Assembly: GCF_025823185.1 (NCBI RefSeq)
Contig: NZ_JACKVK010000009.1
Location: forward strand, 62,001 to 126,000
From: Mycobacterium yunnanensis
Lineage (GTDB): Bacteria; Actinomycetota; Actinomycetes; Mycobacteriales; Mycobacteriaceae
Length of the DNA: 64,000 nucleotides
Direction of reading: 5' to 3'
Shown here: piece after piece, positions 37,181 to 45,121 of the stretch
Position numbering within the stretch: the first letter of the stretch is position 1
Layout: the number at the start of each line of letters is the position of its first letter
Translations under genes and position numbers: made by a program
Notes under the pieces: model-generated
What the model saw: the letters and a program-made list of their open reading frames with translations, nothing else
What the model was told of the DNA's origin: nothing
The model's database searches: none

Positions 37181-38734
37181 CTACTGAGCGTCGGTGCGGT
37201 CGGTACCGGAGGGCGTCATCTCGGCGAGACGCATCTCGTCACCCGTCGCGGAGTTGGGTACGTAGTCCACGCGAGGAGACTTGCCCAGGATGCCCTTCAT
37301 GTGGGCGAGGTAGGCCATCTGCATGATCTCCTCGGGTTCCTCGGCGAACAGTCGCGCGAAGGCGTCTTGGCGTGGCTCACCGGTGAGAGTCTCTGCGGCC
37401 CGGATCTTCTCGTCGAAGGCCTTCGTGCCGTACGCGGCTTGCGGACCGTCGCTGAGCATGTATTGGTCCATCGTGAAGGCCGCGTCACCGGCTTGGTTTC
37501 CGTGCTGGATCATCAGGAGATAGGGACCGGTGTTCGCCGGGAACGGGCGCAACTGGTACTGCAGTTGGCCTGCGGTGTCCATCATCTCGATCTTGACGTT
37601 GAGACCGATGTCGGTGAGCTCGCTCTGGATCACCTCGATCGTCTCGGCGATCTTCGGGAACTGCGCCGTGCGTCCGATCAACCGGATCTGCTCGTCGACC
37701 GGCACCCCGTCGGCCTTGGCAGCCGCGACGAGAGCCTTCGCCTTCTCGACGTCGTGCGGCCACAGCGGCAATTGGTCGTTGTAGCCCACGACGCCCGACG
37801 GGATGAGCTGTGACGCCGGCTCACCGAGGCCACGGAACAGCGCCTTGACGATGCCGGTGCGGTTGACGGCGTAGTTGATCGCCTGCCGCACCCGGATGTC
37901 GTCGAGAGGCGGTTGGGTCGCTTGGATGCGCAACGCCGTGGTCTCGTTGTTCTGGAAGGGGACGCCGAGATCGCCGGCGCCGTCCTCGGGGCCCAGGCTC
38001 GTGGCGACGTCGGTCTCGTCGTTCGTGATCATCGCTGCGCGGACACTGCCCTCGCTGCGCCATTGATACTCGGCGCGGGCGAAGGCCGGCTTGGTGCCCC
38101 AGTAGGTGGGATTGCGGGCCAACGTCAACTTCTGCCCGAAATCCCAGTTGGCGATCGCATAGGGCCCGGTGCCGATGGGCTCGCGGACCTTCTCGGTCAT
38201 GCTGGTGGACCGGGGCACGATCTCGACGAACGAAATCCGCAGCGGCAGAATCGGATCTGGCTTCTCGGTACCGATGGTCAGCGTGGTGTCGTTCGGGGCG
38301 GCCACCTCGAGCTTCTCGTCGCCGAAGACGTAACCGTCGACGTTGCACTGCAGGTCGGAGTTGACGGCGCGGTCGACGGCGAACGCGGCGTCGGCGGCGG
38401 TGAAGGGAGCGCCGTTGGAGAACGTGACGCCGGTACGAATGTCGAAGGTCCATTCGGTGGGCGAGGTCTGGCGCCATCCCGTGGACAGCAGCGGTTGCAG
38501 GTCTCCGGAGTTGGGGTCGCGCTCGATCAGCGGCTCGGTGATGTTGGAGCGTACGACGATTCCCGTCGACGTCAGCGAACTCTCGCATGGCTCCAGCGTC
38601 GGCGGTTCCTGTGACAGGACGATGCGTAGCGTGCCGGGGTCGTACCCGCCGCGGCCGGAATTCGCGACGGTGCAACCGCTGGTGGCGACGGTGAGTGCCG
38701 CCACGCCAACGGCGAGGGCCGCTCTCGAACTCAT
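37181..38734 (-). CDS. ABC transporter substrate-binding lipoprotein (peptide/SBP family 5)
   Basis: A 517-residue secreted lipoprotein with a signal peptide ending in lipobox TSGC (Cys21). The SBP-bac-5 fold follows: LRIVLSQEPPTLEPCES, ITEPLIERDPNSGDLQPLLSTGWRQTSPTEWTFDIRTGVTFSNGAPFTAADAAFAVDRA and later VRQAINYAVNRTGIVKALFRGLGEPA. The start is the ATG at 38734, which begins the signal peptide; the extension to 38800 is not needed. Family members bind peptides, nickel, sugars or opines. Here the neighbours suggest a sugar-acid-containing compound. A CRP-like site lies about 50 bp upstream. Confidence 0.92.
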   Translation of the reverse strand: MSSRAALAVGVAALTVATSGCTVANSGRGGYDPGTLRIVLSQEPPTLEPCESSLTSTGIVVRSNITEPLIERDPNSGDLQPLLSTGWRQTSPTEWTFDIRTGVTFSNGAPFTAADAAFAVDRAVNSDLQCNVDGYVFGDEKLEVAAPNDTTLTIGTEKPDPILPLRISFVEIVPRSTSMTEKVREPIGTGPYAIANWDFGQKLTLARNPTYWGTKPAFARAEYQWRSEGSVRAAMITNDETDVATSLGPEDGAGDLGVPFQNNETTALRIQATQPPLDDIRVRQAINYAVNRTGIVKALFRGLGEPASQLIPSGVVGYNDQLPLWPHDVEKAKALVAAAKADGVPVDEQIRLIGRTAQFPKIAETIEVIQSELTDIGLNVKIEMMDTAGQLQYQLRPFPANTGPYLLMIQHGNQAGDAAFTMDQYMLSDGPQAAYGTKAFDEKIRAAETLTGEPRQDAFARLFAEEPEEIMQMAYLAHMKGILGKSPRVDYVPNSATGDEMRLAEMTPSGTDRTDAQ

Positions 38735-38783
38735 GTGTCCTCCGGGGGCTGCCGATGTGACGTCCACGTATGTGGATGCGACG

Positions 38784-38799
38784 TGTGATCGCAGACACA
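38784..38799. promoter_or_regulatory. CRP-like site
   Basis: TGTGATCGCAGACACA differs at one position from the TGTGA-N6-TCACA consensus of CRP proteins, including the mycobacterial one. It is centred about 57 bp upstream of the substrate-binding protein start. cAMP-CRP control of uptake would be sensible for a catabolic importer. Confidence 0.4.
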
Positions 38800-38977
38800 C
38801 CGTATGGACGCCGTTTCAGCACCGTCAACCCCGCTCCACACGCCTCAACAGCGGTGCCGAAGCGAATTCAGCCTCGCGTTGGCCGATCGAAAACGAGCCG
38901 TGACGTGCGCATACGCGTGTCTCCGCGACCCGCCGATACCGTGGCCGTGCACCGAAACGCCCGCTCATTCAGCTTGG

Positions 38978-38991
38978 GCATTAGTCCATGC
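38978..38991. promoter_or_regulatory. GCAT-N6-ATGC operator-like element, divergent promoter
   Basis: GCATTAGTCCATGC ends 52 bp upstream of the plus-strand dehydrogenase start. It overlaps a second inverted repeat, ATTAG-N6-CTAAT (38980-38995), which also satisfies the LysR-type T-N11-A pattern. Related elements stand before gudD and before the dioxovalerate dehydrogenase. Confidence 0.5.
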
Positions 38992-39042
38992 TAATTCGGC
39001 GTTGGACGGGTATCCGCAGGTCGTCGTAGCGTGGAACGCATC

Positions 39043-40023
39043 ATGAGCACCCCCGAGAACCACTCCGTCCTGCAGGTCGGACCGCTGAAGACCTCCCTGG
39101 AGCAGACCCTGTCCGAGTCGTACGGGGCCTCCCTGCTTCCGGAGGACCCGTCCGAGCGAGCGGAATTCCTGTCGTCGCACGGTGCGCGCATCACCGCCGT
39201 GGTGACGTCGGGCCGCACCGGGGTGGACGAGGAGTTGATGTCCGCGCTGCCGAATCTGGGCGCGATCGTCAACTTCGGCGTCGGGTACGACACCACCGAC
39301 GTGGACGCGGCCGCCGCGCGCGGCGTTGGCGTGAGCAACACCCCCGACGTCCTGACCGACTGCGTCGCCGACACTGCGGTAGGCCTGACGATCGACGTCA
39401 TGCGCGGCTTCTCCGCCTCGGATCGTTACGTGCGCGCCGGCAAGTGGCCCGCCTCGGGCAATTTTCCGCTTACCCACCAGGTGAGCAACCGGAGTGTGGG
39501 CATCATCGGCCTTGGCCGGATCGGTTCGGCAATCGCCAAGCGACTCAGTGCATTTGGCTGTGCCATCTCCTACCACAACCGCACCGAGAAGGCCGACGTG
39601 CCCTACGCCTACGTCTCGTCACCGGTCGAACTCGCGCGTCGGGTGGACGTCCTCGTGATCGCCGCAGCGGGTGGCAGCGGCACCCAGCGACTGGTCGACG
39701 CCGAGGTCATCGAGGCGCTCGGGCCGTCGGGGTATCTGGTGAACATCGCCCGCGGCAGCGTCGTCGACGAGACCGCGCTGGTCGCCGCCCTGGTCGAGGG
39801 CCGGCTCGCCGGCGCCGGCCTGGACGTCTTCGCCGACGAGCCCAACGTGCCCGAGGCACTGATGGGCCTCGACAACGTGGTGTTGCTGCCGCACGTGGGC
39901 AGCGGCACCGTCGAGACCAGGGCCGCGATGGAGGCCTTGACGTTGCGCAATCTCGACGAGTTCCTGGCCTCGGGCCGGCTAATCACCCCCGTCGTCGAGC
40001 CGGCGGTCGCCGTCACGGGCTAG
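39043..40023 (+). CDS. D-2-hydroxyacid dehydrogenase (glyoxylate/hydroxypyruvate reductase type)
   Basis: A 326-residue NAD(P)-dependent enzyme. The nucleotide motif is VGIIGLGRIGSAIAKRL. The catalytic Arg is in VNIARGSVVDE, the Glu in VFADEPNVPEAL and the His in LLPHVGSGT. The residues after the Rossmann motif (SYHNRTEK) include an Asn-Arg that would favour NADPH. It is divergent from the transporter operon and has the GCAT-N6-ATGC element 52 bp upstream. Its partner 2-hydroxyacid dehydrogenase at the far end of that operon is only distantly similar, so the two probably act on different acids. The start at 39043 is preferred over 39031. Confidence 0.92.
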   Translation: MSTPENHSVLQVGPLKTSLEQTLSESYGASLLPEDPSERAEFLSSHGARITAVVTSGRTGVDEELMSALPNLGAIVNFGVGYDTTDVDAAAARGVGVSNTPDVLTDCVADTAVGLTIDVMRGFSASDRYVRAGKWPASGNFPLTHQVSNRSVGIIGLGRIGSAIAKRLSAFGCAISYHNRTEKADVPYAYVSSPVELARRVDVLVIAAAGGSGTQRLVDAEVIEALGPSGYLVNIARGSVVDETALVAALVEGRLAGAGLDVFADEPNVPEALMGLDNVVLLPHVGSGTVETRAAMEALTLRNLDEFLASGRLITPVVEPAVAVTG

Positions 40024-41057
40024 GCACCGGCCCTGGCGTCGACCGGTCGGCGCCGTAGCGTCGAATCACGAATGGCCGCAGGCACATACGCCTGGTCCAG
40101 CGTGCCGGCGTCGGTTCCCGGCGGGACGATCTCGTCGACGCGGTCCAGAATCTCGTTCGACAGCGTCACCTCCAGACCGGCCAGTAGACCCTCGAGTTGT
40201 TCGATGTTGCGGGGCCCGAGCAGTGCGCCGGTGACGCCGGGGTGGGCTATCGCGAAGGCCATCGCGAGATGGCTCAACGGCAAGCCGGCCTCTTCTGCGA
40301 GGACGACGAGTTTCTCCACGGCGTCGAGTCGGCGCTCGTCGCCGAACACCTTCATCAGACCGGCCCGCACCAGATCGGTCTGCTTACCCCGCCGGACGCG
40401 GCCGGTGAGCATTCCCTGCCCGAGGGGACCCCAGACCAGCACGCCCATCCCGAAGCGTTGGGCGACGGGGAGCACCTCGGACTCGATCGCCCGGTTGAGG
40501 ATCGAATACGGCGGTTGCTCGGTGCGCAACCGTTCGAGCCCCCTCCGCTCCGAGACCCACTGGGCGTCCACCATGACGGAGGCCGGCGTGTTGGACGAGC
40601 CGATCGCGCGGACCTTGCCACTACGCACGACGTCCGACAGCGCCGACAGCGTTTCCTCGACGTCGGTCTCGGGATCCAGTCGATGAATCTGGTAGAGGTC
40701 GATGTAGTCGGTGTCCAGACGACGTAGCGACTCCTCGACCGCGGTCATGATCCAACGTCGTGAGGCGCCTCGCCGGTTGGGATCCTCCCCCATGGGGCGG
40801 CCGAACTTGGTCGCGAGGACCACCTCGCCGCGGCGTCCCTTGAGGGCCCGCCCGACCACCATCTCGGAGGACCCCTGGGGCGGCAGCGAATACGCGTCCG
40901 CGGTGTCGACGAGGTTGATTCCGGCATCCAGGGCGCGATGGATCACACGGATCGAGTCGTCGACGTCGGGATTGCCGATCGACGCGCCGAGAAGCATCGT
41001 GCCGAGAGCGTACGGGCTGACCATGATGCCGGTCCTGCCGAGAGGGCGGTAGTGCAC
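40020..41057 (-). CDS. Aldo/keto reductase
   Basis: A 345-residue NADPH-dependent oxidoreductase of AKR fold. It has NLVDTADAYSLPPQGSSEMVVGRALKGRR with the Asp-Tyr pair, the Lys in VLATKFGRP and the His in DLYQIHRLDPETDVEETL. SNTPASVMVDAQ and the NADPH loop LLGPRNIEQLEGLL are as expected. It ends with a four-base tail-to-tail overlap with the hydroxyacid dehydrogenase and is divergent from a TetR gene. A three-part operator-like repeat lies between the two starts. It may reduce a sugar-derived aldehyde, which is inference. Confidence 0.92.
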   Translation of the reverse strand: MHYRPLGRTGIMVSPYALGTMLLGASIGNPDVDDSIRVIHRALDAGINLVDTADAYSLPPQGSSEMVVGRALKGRRGEVVLATKFGRPMGEDPNRRGASRRWIMTAVEESLRRLDTDYIDLYQIHRLDPETDVEETLSALSDVVRSGKVRAIGSSNTPASVMVDAQWVSERRGLERLRTEQPPYSILNRAIESEVLPVAQRFGMGVLVWGPLGQGMLTGRVRRGKQTDLVRAGLMKVFGDERRLDAVEKLVVLAEEAGLPLSHLAMAFAIAHPGVTGALLGPRNIEQLEGLLAGLEVTLSNEILDRVDEIVPPGTDAGTLDQAYVPAAIRDSTLRRRPVDARAGA

Positions 41058-41120
41058 GGGTGACCTCCAGTCGTCGCGATGCCGAGGGCCGACGAGGTAC
41101 CGTAGTCGAATCGGAATCGC

Positions 41121-41149
41121 TTTCCGGAACTATACGGAAATACTTTCCG
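41121..41149. promoter_or_regulatory. TetR-type operator with three TTTCCG half-sites
   Basis: TTTCCG at 41121-41126 and CGGAAA at 41135-41140 form an inverted repeat with an 8-base spacer. A third TTTCCG copy follows at 41144-41149. The block lies in the 121-bp gap between the divergent aldo/keto reductase and TetR starts, 30 bp upstream of tetR. It is AT-richer than its surroundings. Confidence 0.6.
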
Positions 41150-41178
41150 GTTAGACAAGGCCTGGACGGAGGACGACC

Positions 41179-41781
41179 ATGGGCGAGCCGCCCCGGCGTC
41201 GGCGTTCGGACGCGCAACGCAACCTCGGATCGTTGCTCGAGGCAGCCAAAGCCGTCTTCGCGGCGTCTGGCGTGAACGCACCGGCGAAGGAGATCACCGA
41301 CCTGGCGGGCGTCGGCGTCGGAACGCTCTACCGTCACTTCCCCCAGCGCTCGGACTTGGTCAAGGCGGTGCTCGAGCGCGAGATCGACGCGTGCGCCGAT
41401 GCGGGGCCCCGGTTGACCGAGGTCCACGCGCCGCGTGGTGCCCTCATCGCATGGCTGCATCGCTACACCCAACTGCTGGCCACCAAGGACGGGCTGGCCG
41501 CGGCCCTGCACAAGGGCGACCCGGCCTTCGACGCACTGGCCGCCTACTTCATGCAGCGCCTGGGTCCGGTCGTCGGCGCCCTGCTCGACGCGGCGCGTGG
41601 GCGGGGCGACGTCCGTGACGACGTGAGTGCGACCGACGTCCTGTATGCCATTGGCCTGCTGTGCATTCCGGCACCGGGTGAGGACGATGAGTTCAACGCG
41701 AGGATGGTCGGCGTCTTCGTCGACGGGCTCCTCGCCGGTCCTCAGGTGGGCGGCGGTTCGGGTCTTACGGGTGACGGGTGA
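41179..41781 (+). CDS. TetR-family transcriptional regulator
   Basis: A 200-residue regulator. The N-terminal helix-turn-helix is clear: RNLGSLLEAAKAVFAASGVNAPAKEITDLAGVGVGTLYRHFPQRSDLVKAVL (about residues 14-65). The C-terminal ligand domain includes LHRYTQLLATKDGLAAALHKGD. The ATG at 41179 has GGAGG nine bases upstream. It is divergent from the aldo/keto reductase and most likely represses it and itself through the TTTCCG repeats. Confidence 0.92.
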   Translation: MGEPPRRRRSDAQRNLGSLLEAAKAVFAASGVNAPAKEITDLAGVGVGTLYRHFPQRSDLVKAVLEREIDACADAGPRLTEVHAPRGALIAWLHRYTQLLATKDGLAAALHKGDPAFDALAAYFMQRLGPVVGALLDAARGRGDVRDDVSATDVLYAIGLLCIPAPGEDDEFNARMVGVFVDGLLAGPQVGGGSGLTGDG

Positions 41782-41799
41782 TGTCGCCGTGGGGGTCGT

Positions 41800-41834
41800 C
41801 GTCAATCGATGACGTTCGTCAACACTCGATGACG
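41800..41834. repeat. Two CGTCA/TGACG inverted repeats between tetR and lysR
   Basis: CGTCA-N5-TGACG at 41800-41814 is followed by CGTCA-N8-TGACG at 41817-41834. They lie in the 102-bp gap between convergent tetR and lysR. They could form stem-loops that end transcription from both sides, although no T-run follows. Confidence 0.4.
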
Positions 41835-41883
41835 GTGTGCAGCGCAATGGTGGCTCGGCCTGGGACCCATCGAGGCAGTTGGC

Positions 41884-42801
41884 TCAGAGCGCGAACTCGT
41901 CGACCAGATCGTCGGTGGTCCACTCCCGTTGCGGCAGCACGTCACGCAACAGGCGCAGCAGCGCCGGGTTGGTGCTGTCGCTGCGCCAGGCGGCGTCGAG
42001 CTCCACGGGCCGCTCGCGGAACGCCCCGATCGAGCGAAACACGACGCCCTCGGGGTGCAGCGTCGCCGCCGACGCAGGCACCAACGCGATCCCGATTCCC
42101 GAGCGCACCAACACCAGCATGGTGTGCACCTGCGTGACGTACTGGACGTAACGCGGCGTCGCTCCGGCGATGGTGAAGGCGCTGATCAGCAGATCGTTGA
42201 AGTAGCGCGCCTGGACCGGCGAATACATGATGACGTCTTGGCCGTCCAGGTCGTTGAGTGTCAGCTGTCGCGGCAGGTTCGCCAGCGGGTGGTCCCCGGG
42301 CAGGGCCGCGACGAGTTGCTCGTGCAACAGCGGGCGGGACACGATGCCCGGCCGCTTCACCGGCGGGCGGACCATCCCCAGGTCGATCTCACCGGTCACG
42401 AGACCTTCGAGTTGAACGGCCGAAACCATCTCTCGCAGTTCCAACTTCACGTCCGGGAGCTCGTCACGCGCACGTTCGAGCAAGCGCGGCAGCACGGCGT
42501 GCGCCGACGCGGCGGTGAAGCCGACGACCACGGTGCCCAGGTCGCCGGCCGGAACCCGCCGAACCGTCATCGCCGCACCCTCGGCCAACTGCAGAATCCG
42601 GCGGGCGTCGGGCAGGAACGCCACCCCGGCCGGGGTGAGCGTGACCGACCGGGTGGTGCGGTCGATGAGCTGGACGCCGAGCTCGGATTCGAGCTGCTGA
42701 ATCTGGCGGCTCAGCGGCGGCTGCGTCATGTGCAACCGCTCGGCCGCCCGACCAAAGTGAAGTTCCTCGGCGACCGCGATGAAACAGGACAGCCGTGCCA
42801 A
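41884..42801 (-). CDS. LysR-family transcriptional regulator
   Basis: A 305-residue LysR regulator. The N-terminal helix-turn-helix reads LARLSCFIAVAEELHFGRAAERLHMTQPPLSRQIQQLESELGVQLIDRTTRSVTLT. The effector-binding domain (about residue 90 on) includes VVVGFTAASAHAVLPRLL and a hinge. No ATG or GTG fits the N-terminus. TTG at 42801 gives the length and start expected of the family, with GGAG about 14 bases upstream. A longer frame into the enolase gene is not coding. It lies 74 bp after the enolase gene as the last gene of the sugar-acid operon, so autoregulation with the operon is plausible. Confidence 0.88.
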   Translation of the reverse strand: MARLSCFIAVAEELHFGRAAERLHMTQPPLSRQIQQLESELGVQLIDRTTRSVTLTPAGVAFLPDARRILQLAEGAAMTVRRVPAGDLGTVVVGFTAASAHAVLPRLLERARDELPDVKLELREMVSAVQLEGLVTGEIDLGMVRPPVKRPGIVSRPLLHEQLVAALPGDHPLANLPRQLTLNDLDGQDVIMYSPVQARYFNDLLISAFTIAGATPRYVQYVTQVHTMLVLVRSGIGIALVPASAATLHPEGVVFRSIGAFRERPVELDAAWRSDSTNPALLRLLRDVLPQREWTTDDLVDEFAL

Positions 42802-42875
42802 CGAAAACAGGGTCCACTCCGATGCACTCTCGACATGACCGGCGCCGATCTCGGGCCGATCAGGTATGAGTGTAG

Positions 42876-44132
42876 CTACCAGCGCGGGCTGACGGCCTTG
42901 AACGACGGGTCGACGCTCTGCATGTACGCGGTGTCGTCGCGATTGCGAATGCCACACCGCACGTACTGCTCGTGCAGCGCGCCGAGCGCGTCGTCGTCGA
43001 TCTCTACGCCCAGACCCGGCGTCGTCGGCACCCTCACCGCGCCGTCGCGAATCTCGAGCACGCCGGCCCTCACCACGTCCTCGGTCTTCCAGGGCCAGTG
43101 GGTGTCGCACGCATAGGTCAGATTCGGCGTGGCACCGGCGAGGTGCACCATCGCCGCCAGGCTGATGCCGAGATGGGAGTTCGAGTGCATCGACAGGCCA
43201 AGGCCGAACGTGTCGCAAATTCCCGCAAGGAGTCGCGACCGCTGCAACCCTCCCCAGTAGTGATGGTCCGAGAGCACCACCCTGACCGAGTCCTTGGCGA
43301 CGGCGGGGGCGAGCTGGTCGAATGCCACCACGCACATGTTGGTGGCCAACGGCATTGGCGACTGGGCGGCCACCTCGGCCATGCCGTCCAGGCCCGGCGT
43401 CGGATCCTCCAGGTACTCCAGGATGCCGGCGAGGCCGGCCGCGACCTTGACCGAGGTTTGCGGCGTCCACGCCGCGTTGGGGTCCAGTCGCAGCGGATGG
43501 TTCGGGAAGGCGTCGTGCAACGCCTCGATCGCCTTCATCTCCTCGTCGGGCGGAAACACGCCTCCCTTGAGTTTGATTGCAGTGAAGCCGTATTCGTCGA
43601 TCATCTTCGTCGCCTGGGCGACCAGACCGGCGGGGTCGAGGGCCGGGCCCCAGGCGTCAGGCTGCCCATGTGGATGCGCGGCCCACTTGTAGAACAGGTA
43701 GGCGCTGAACGGCACGGCGTCGCGGACGAGGCCGCCCAGCAGGTCCGAGACCGGTCGACCCGTGGCATGCCCCTGCACGTCGAGGCAGGCCACCTCGAAC
43801 GGCGAGAACACCTGGTCGACCGCACTCGCCGTGGTGATCATGCCGGCCGTGCCGACGGCGGCGTCGTCACCGCGCAGCTTCTCGGCGATCGCCGCGCGAA
43901 TGGCGTTGAGCGCGAATACCTCCAGGCCGGTGATCGCAGCAGCGGCGGCCTCCAGTCGGGCCAGGTGGCGGGTGTCGGCGTAGGTCTCCCCCAGCCCGAC
44001 CAGACCGACTTCGGTGTCCAGCTGGATGATCGCGCGCAGGGCGAACGGCTGGTGCACGCCGACGGTGTTCAGCAGGGGTGGGTCGACGAACGCGACCGGC
44101 GTGATCCGAGCGCCCGTGATGCGAATCCTCAC
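42876..44132 (-). CDS. Glucarate-dehydratase-like enolase-superfamily enzyme
   Basis: A 418-residue member of the mandelate racemase/glucarate dehydratase group. KLKGG (Lys187/Lys189), Asp217 (LDPNAAW), Asn265 (ATNMCVVAFD) and the His316 segment SMHSNSHLGISLAAMVHLAGA place it in the GudD subgroup. It is clearly diverged from the canonical GudD at 30270-31616 (SNSHLGIS against [16 protein letters not shown] against AIDTHWIW). It overlaps the downstream-pathway dehydratase by 4 bp, so it probably feeds the same pathway. The substrate could be glucarate, galactarate or another acid sugar. Confidence 0.9.
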   Translation of the reverse strand: MRIRITGARITPVAFVDPPLLNTVGVHQPFALRAIIQLDTEVGLVGLGETYADTRHLARLEAAAAAITGLEVFALNAIRAAIAEKLRGDDAAVGTAGMITTASAVDQVFSPFEVACLDVQGHATGRPVSDLLGGLVRDAVPFSAYLFYKWAAHPHGQPDAWGPALDPAGLVAQATKMIDEYGFTAIKLKGGVFPPDEEMKAIEALHDAFPNHPLRLDPNAAWTPQTSVKVAAGLAGILEYLEDPTPGLDGMAEVAAQSPMPLATNMCVVAFDQLAPAVAKDSVRVVLSDHHYWGGLQRSRLLAGICDTFGLGLSMHSNSHLGISLAAMVHLAGATPNLTYACDTHWPWKTEDVVRAGVLEIRDGAVRVPTTPGLGVEIDDDALGALHEQYVRCGIRNRDDTAYMQSVDPSFKAVSPRW

Positions 44133-45070
44133 CGTACGGCCGCGAGCTCGTCGGCGATCACCGCGCGACCGGCCGCGATGATGCCGGCCAGCGTCTCGAC
44201 GTCCTCCGCCGAGGGCATGATCAGCGGTGGCCGAACCGGTCCGGCGGCAATGCCTTCCATGCTGACCCCGGCCTTGATCAGCGACACGGCGTACCCGGGG
44301 ACGGTGTCGCGCAGCCGGACCAGGGGGTGGAAGAAGTCCCGCAGCAAGGCCGCGACCAAGGTATCGTCGCCCCGTTCCAGCGCCTCGTAGAACGCCAGTG
44401 CCAATTCGGGGGCGAAGGCAAAGGTAGCCGACGAGTACAGGGTGACGCCGAGCGCACGGTAGGCCTGCTGGGACACCTCGGCGGTAGGGAGGCCGTTGAA
44501 GAACTGAAAGGGCTTGCCGGAGGGAGCAAGTGCGTCGGTCACGGCGCGCACGATTCGGGCCACCAGGTCGACGTCACCCGTTCCGTCCTTGAAGCCGACG
44601 ACGGTGGGGAAACGGGCGACCTCCACGGCGGAATCCTCGGTGTAGCGGGCGTTGCCGCGGTTGTAGACGATCAGCGGCAGGTCGGTGGCACCGGCGACCT
44701 CGCGGGTGTACTCGACGAGGCCACGCTGGGGCATGGTGACGAGGTAGGGCGGCAGCAACAGCAAGCCGTCGGCACCCGCGTCGGCGGCGGCGCGGGCGAA
44801 GATCTTGGCCTGGGCCACCGACCCACCCGCTCCGGCGTATACCGGAACCCGCCCGCCCGTCGCCTCGACCGCGGTGCGCACGACACCGGCGAACTCGACG
44901 GCTTCCAGAGCGTGGAATTCTCCTGTGCCGCAGGCGATGAAGACCCCACCGGGGCCGGCGTCGACGCCCTTGGACACGTGCTCGGCAAGCCGGCCGAGGT
45001 CGACGTCACCGCTCTCGGTGAAGGGGGTGACGGGAAAGAACAGAACGCCATCCAGCGGCGAATGGGGCAT
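44129..45070 (-). CDS. kdgD: 5-dehydro-4-deoxyglucarate dehydratase
   Basis: A 313-residue member of the DapA/NAL aldolase fold. It dehydrates and decarboxylates 5-dehydro-4-deoxyglucarate to 2,5-dioxovalerate (2-oxoglutarate semialdehyde). The Schiff-base Lys161 lies in TVVGFKDGTGD and the catalytic Tyr136 in PLIVYNRGNARY. FFPVTPF at the start and ACGTGEFHAL (in place of GTTGE) are typical for KdgD. It overlaps the enolase start by 4 bp (ATGA), and the aldehyde dehydrogenase precedes it by 51 bp. Confidence 0.93.
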   Translation of the reverse strand: MPHSPLDGVLFFPVTPFTESGDVDLGRLAEHVSKGVDAGPGGVFIACGTGEFHALEAVEFAGVVRTAVEATGGRVPVYAGAGGSVAQAKIFARAAADAGADGLLLLPPYLVTMPQRGLVEYTREVAGATDLPLIVYNRGNARYTEDSAVEVARFPTVVGFKDGTGDVDLVARIVRAVTDALAPSGKPFQFFNGLPTAEVSQQAYRALGVTLYSSATFAFAPELALAFYEALERGDDTLVAALLRDFFHPLVRLRDTVPGYAVSLIKAGVSMEGIAAGPVRPPLIMPSAEDVETLAGIIAAGRAVIADELAAVR

Positions 45071-45121
45071 GTCGTGACTCCTTGGTCGCAGAGGGGTATC
45101 GCAGAGAGGGGATTCGGCCGG

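Larger units (their letters stand above)
38735..39042. other. Divergent intergenic regulatory region
   Basis: This 308-bp non-coding stretch separates the transporter operon from the plus-strand hydroxyacid dehydrogenase gene. It holds an inverted repeat TCCAC-GTAT-GTGGA at 38763-38776, the CRP-like site at 38784-38799 and the GCAT-N6-ATGC element at 38978-38991. It is less GC-rich than its surroundings. No small gene is apparent. Confidence 0.6.
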
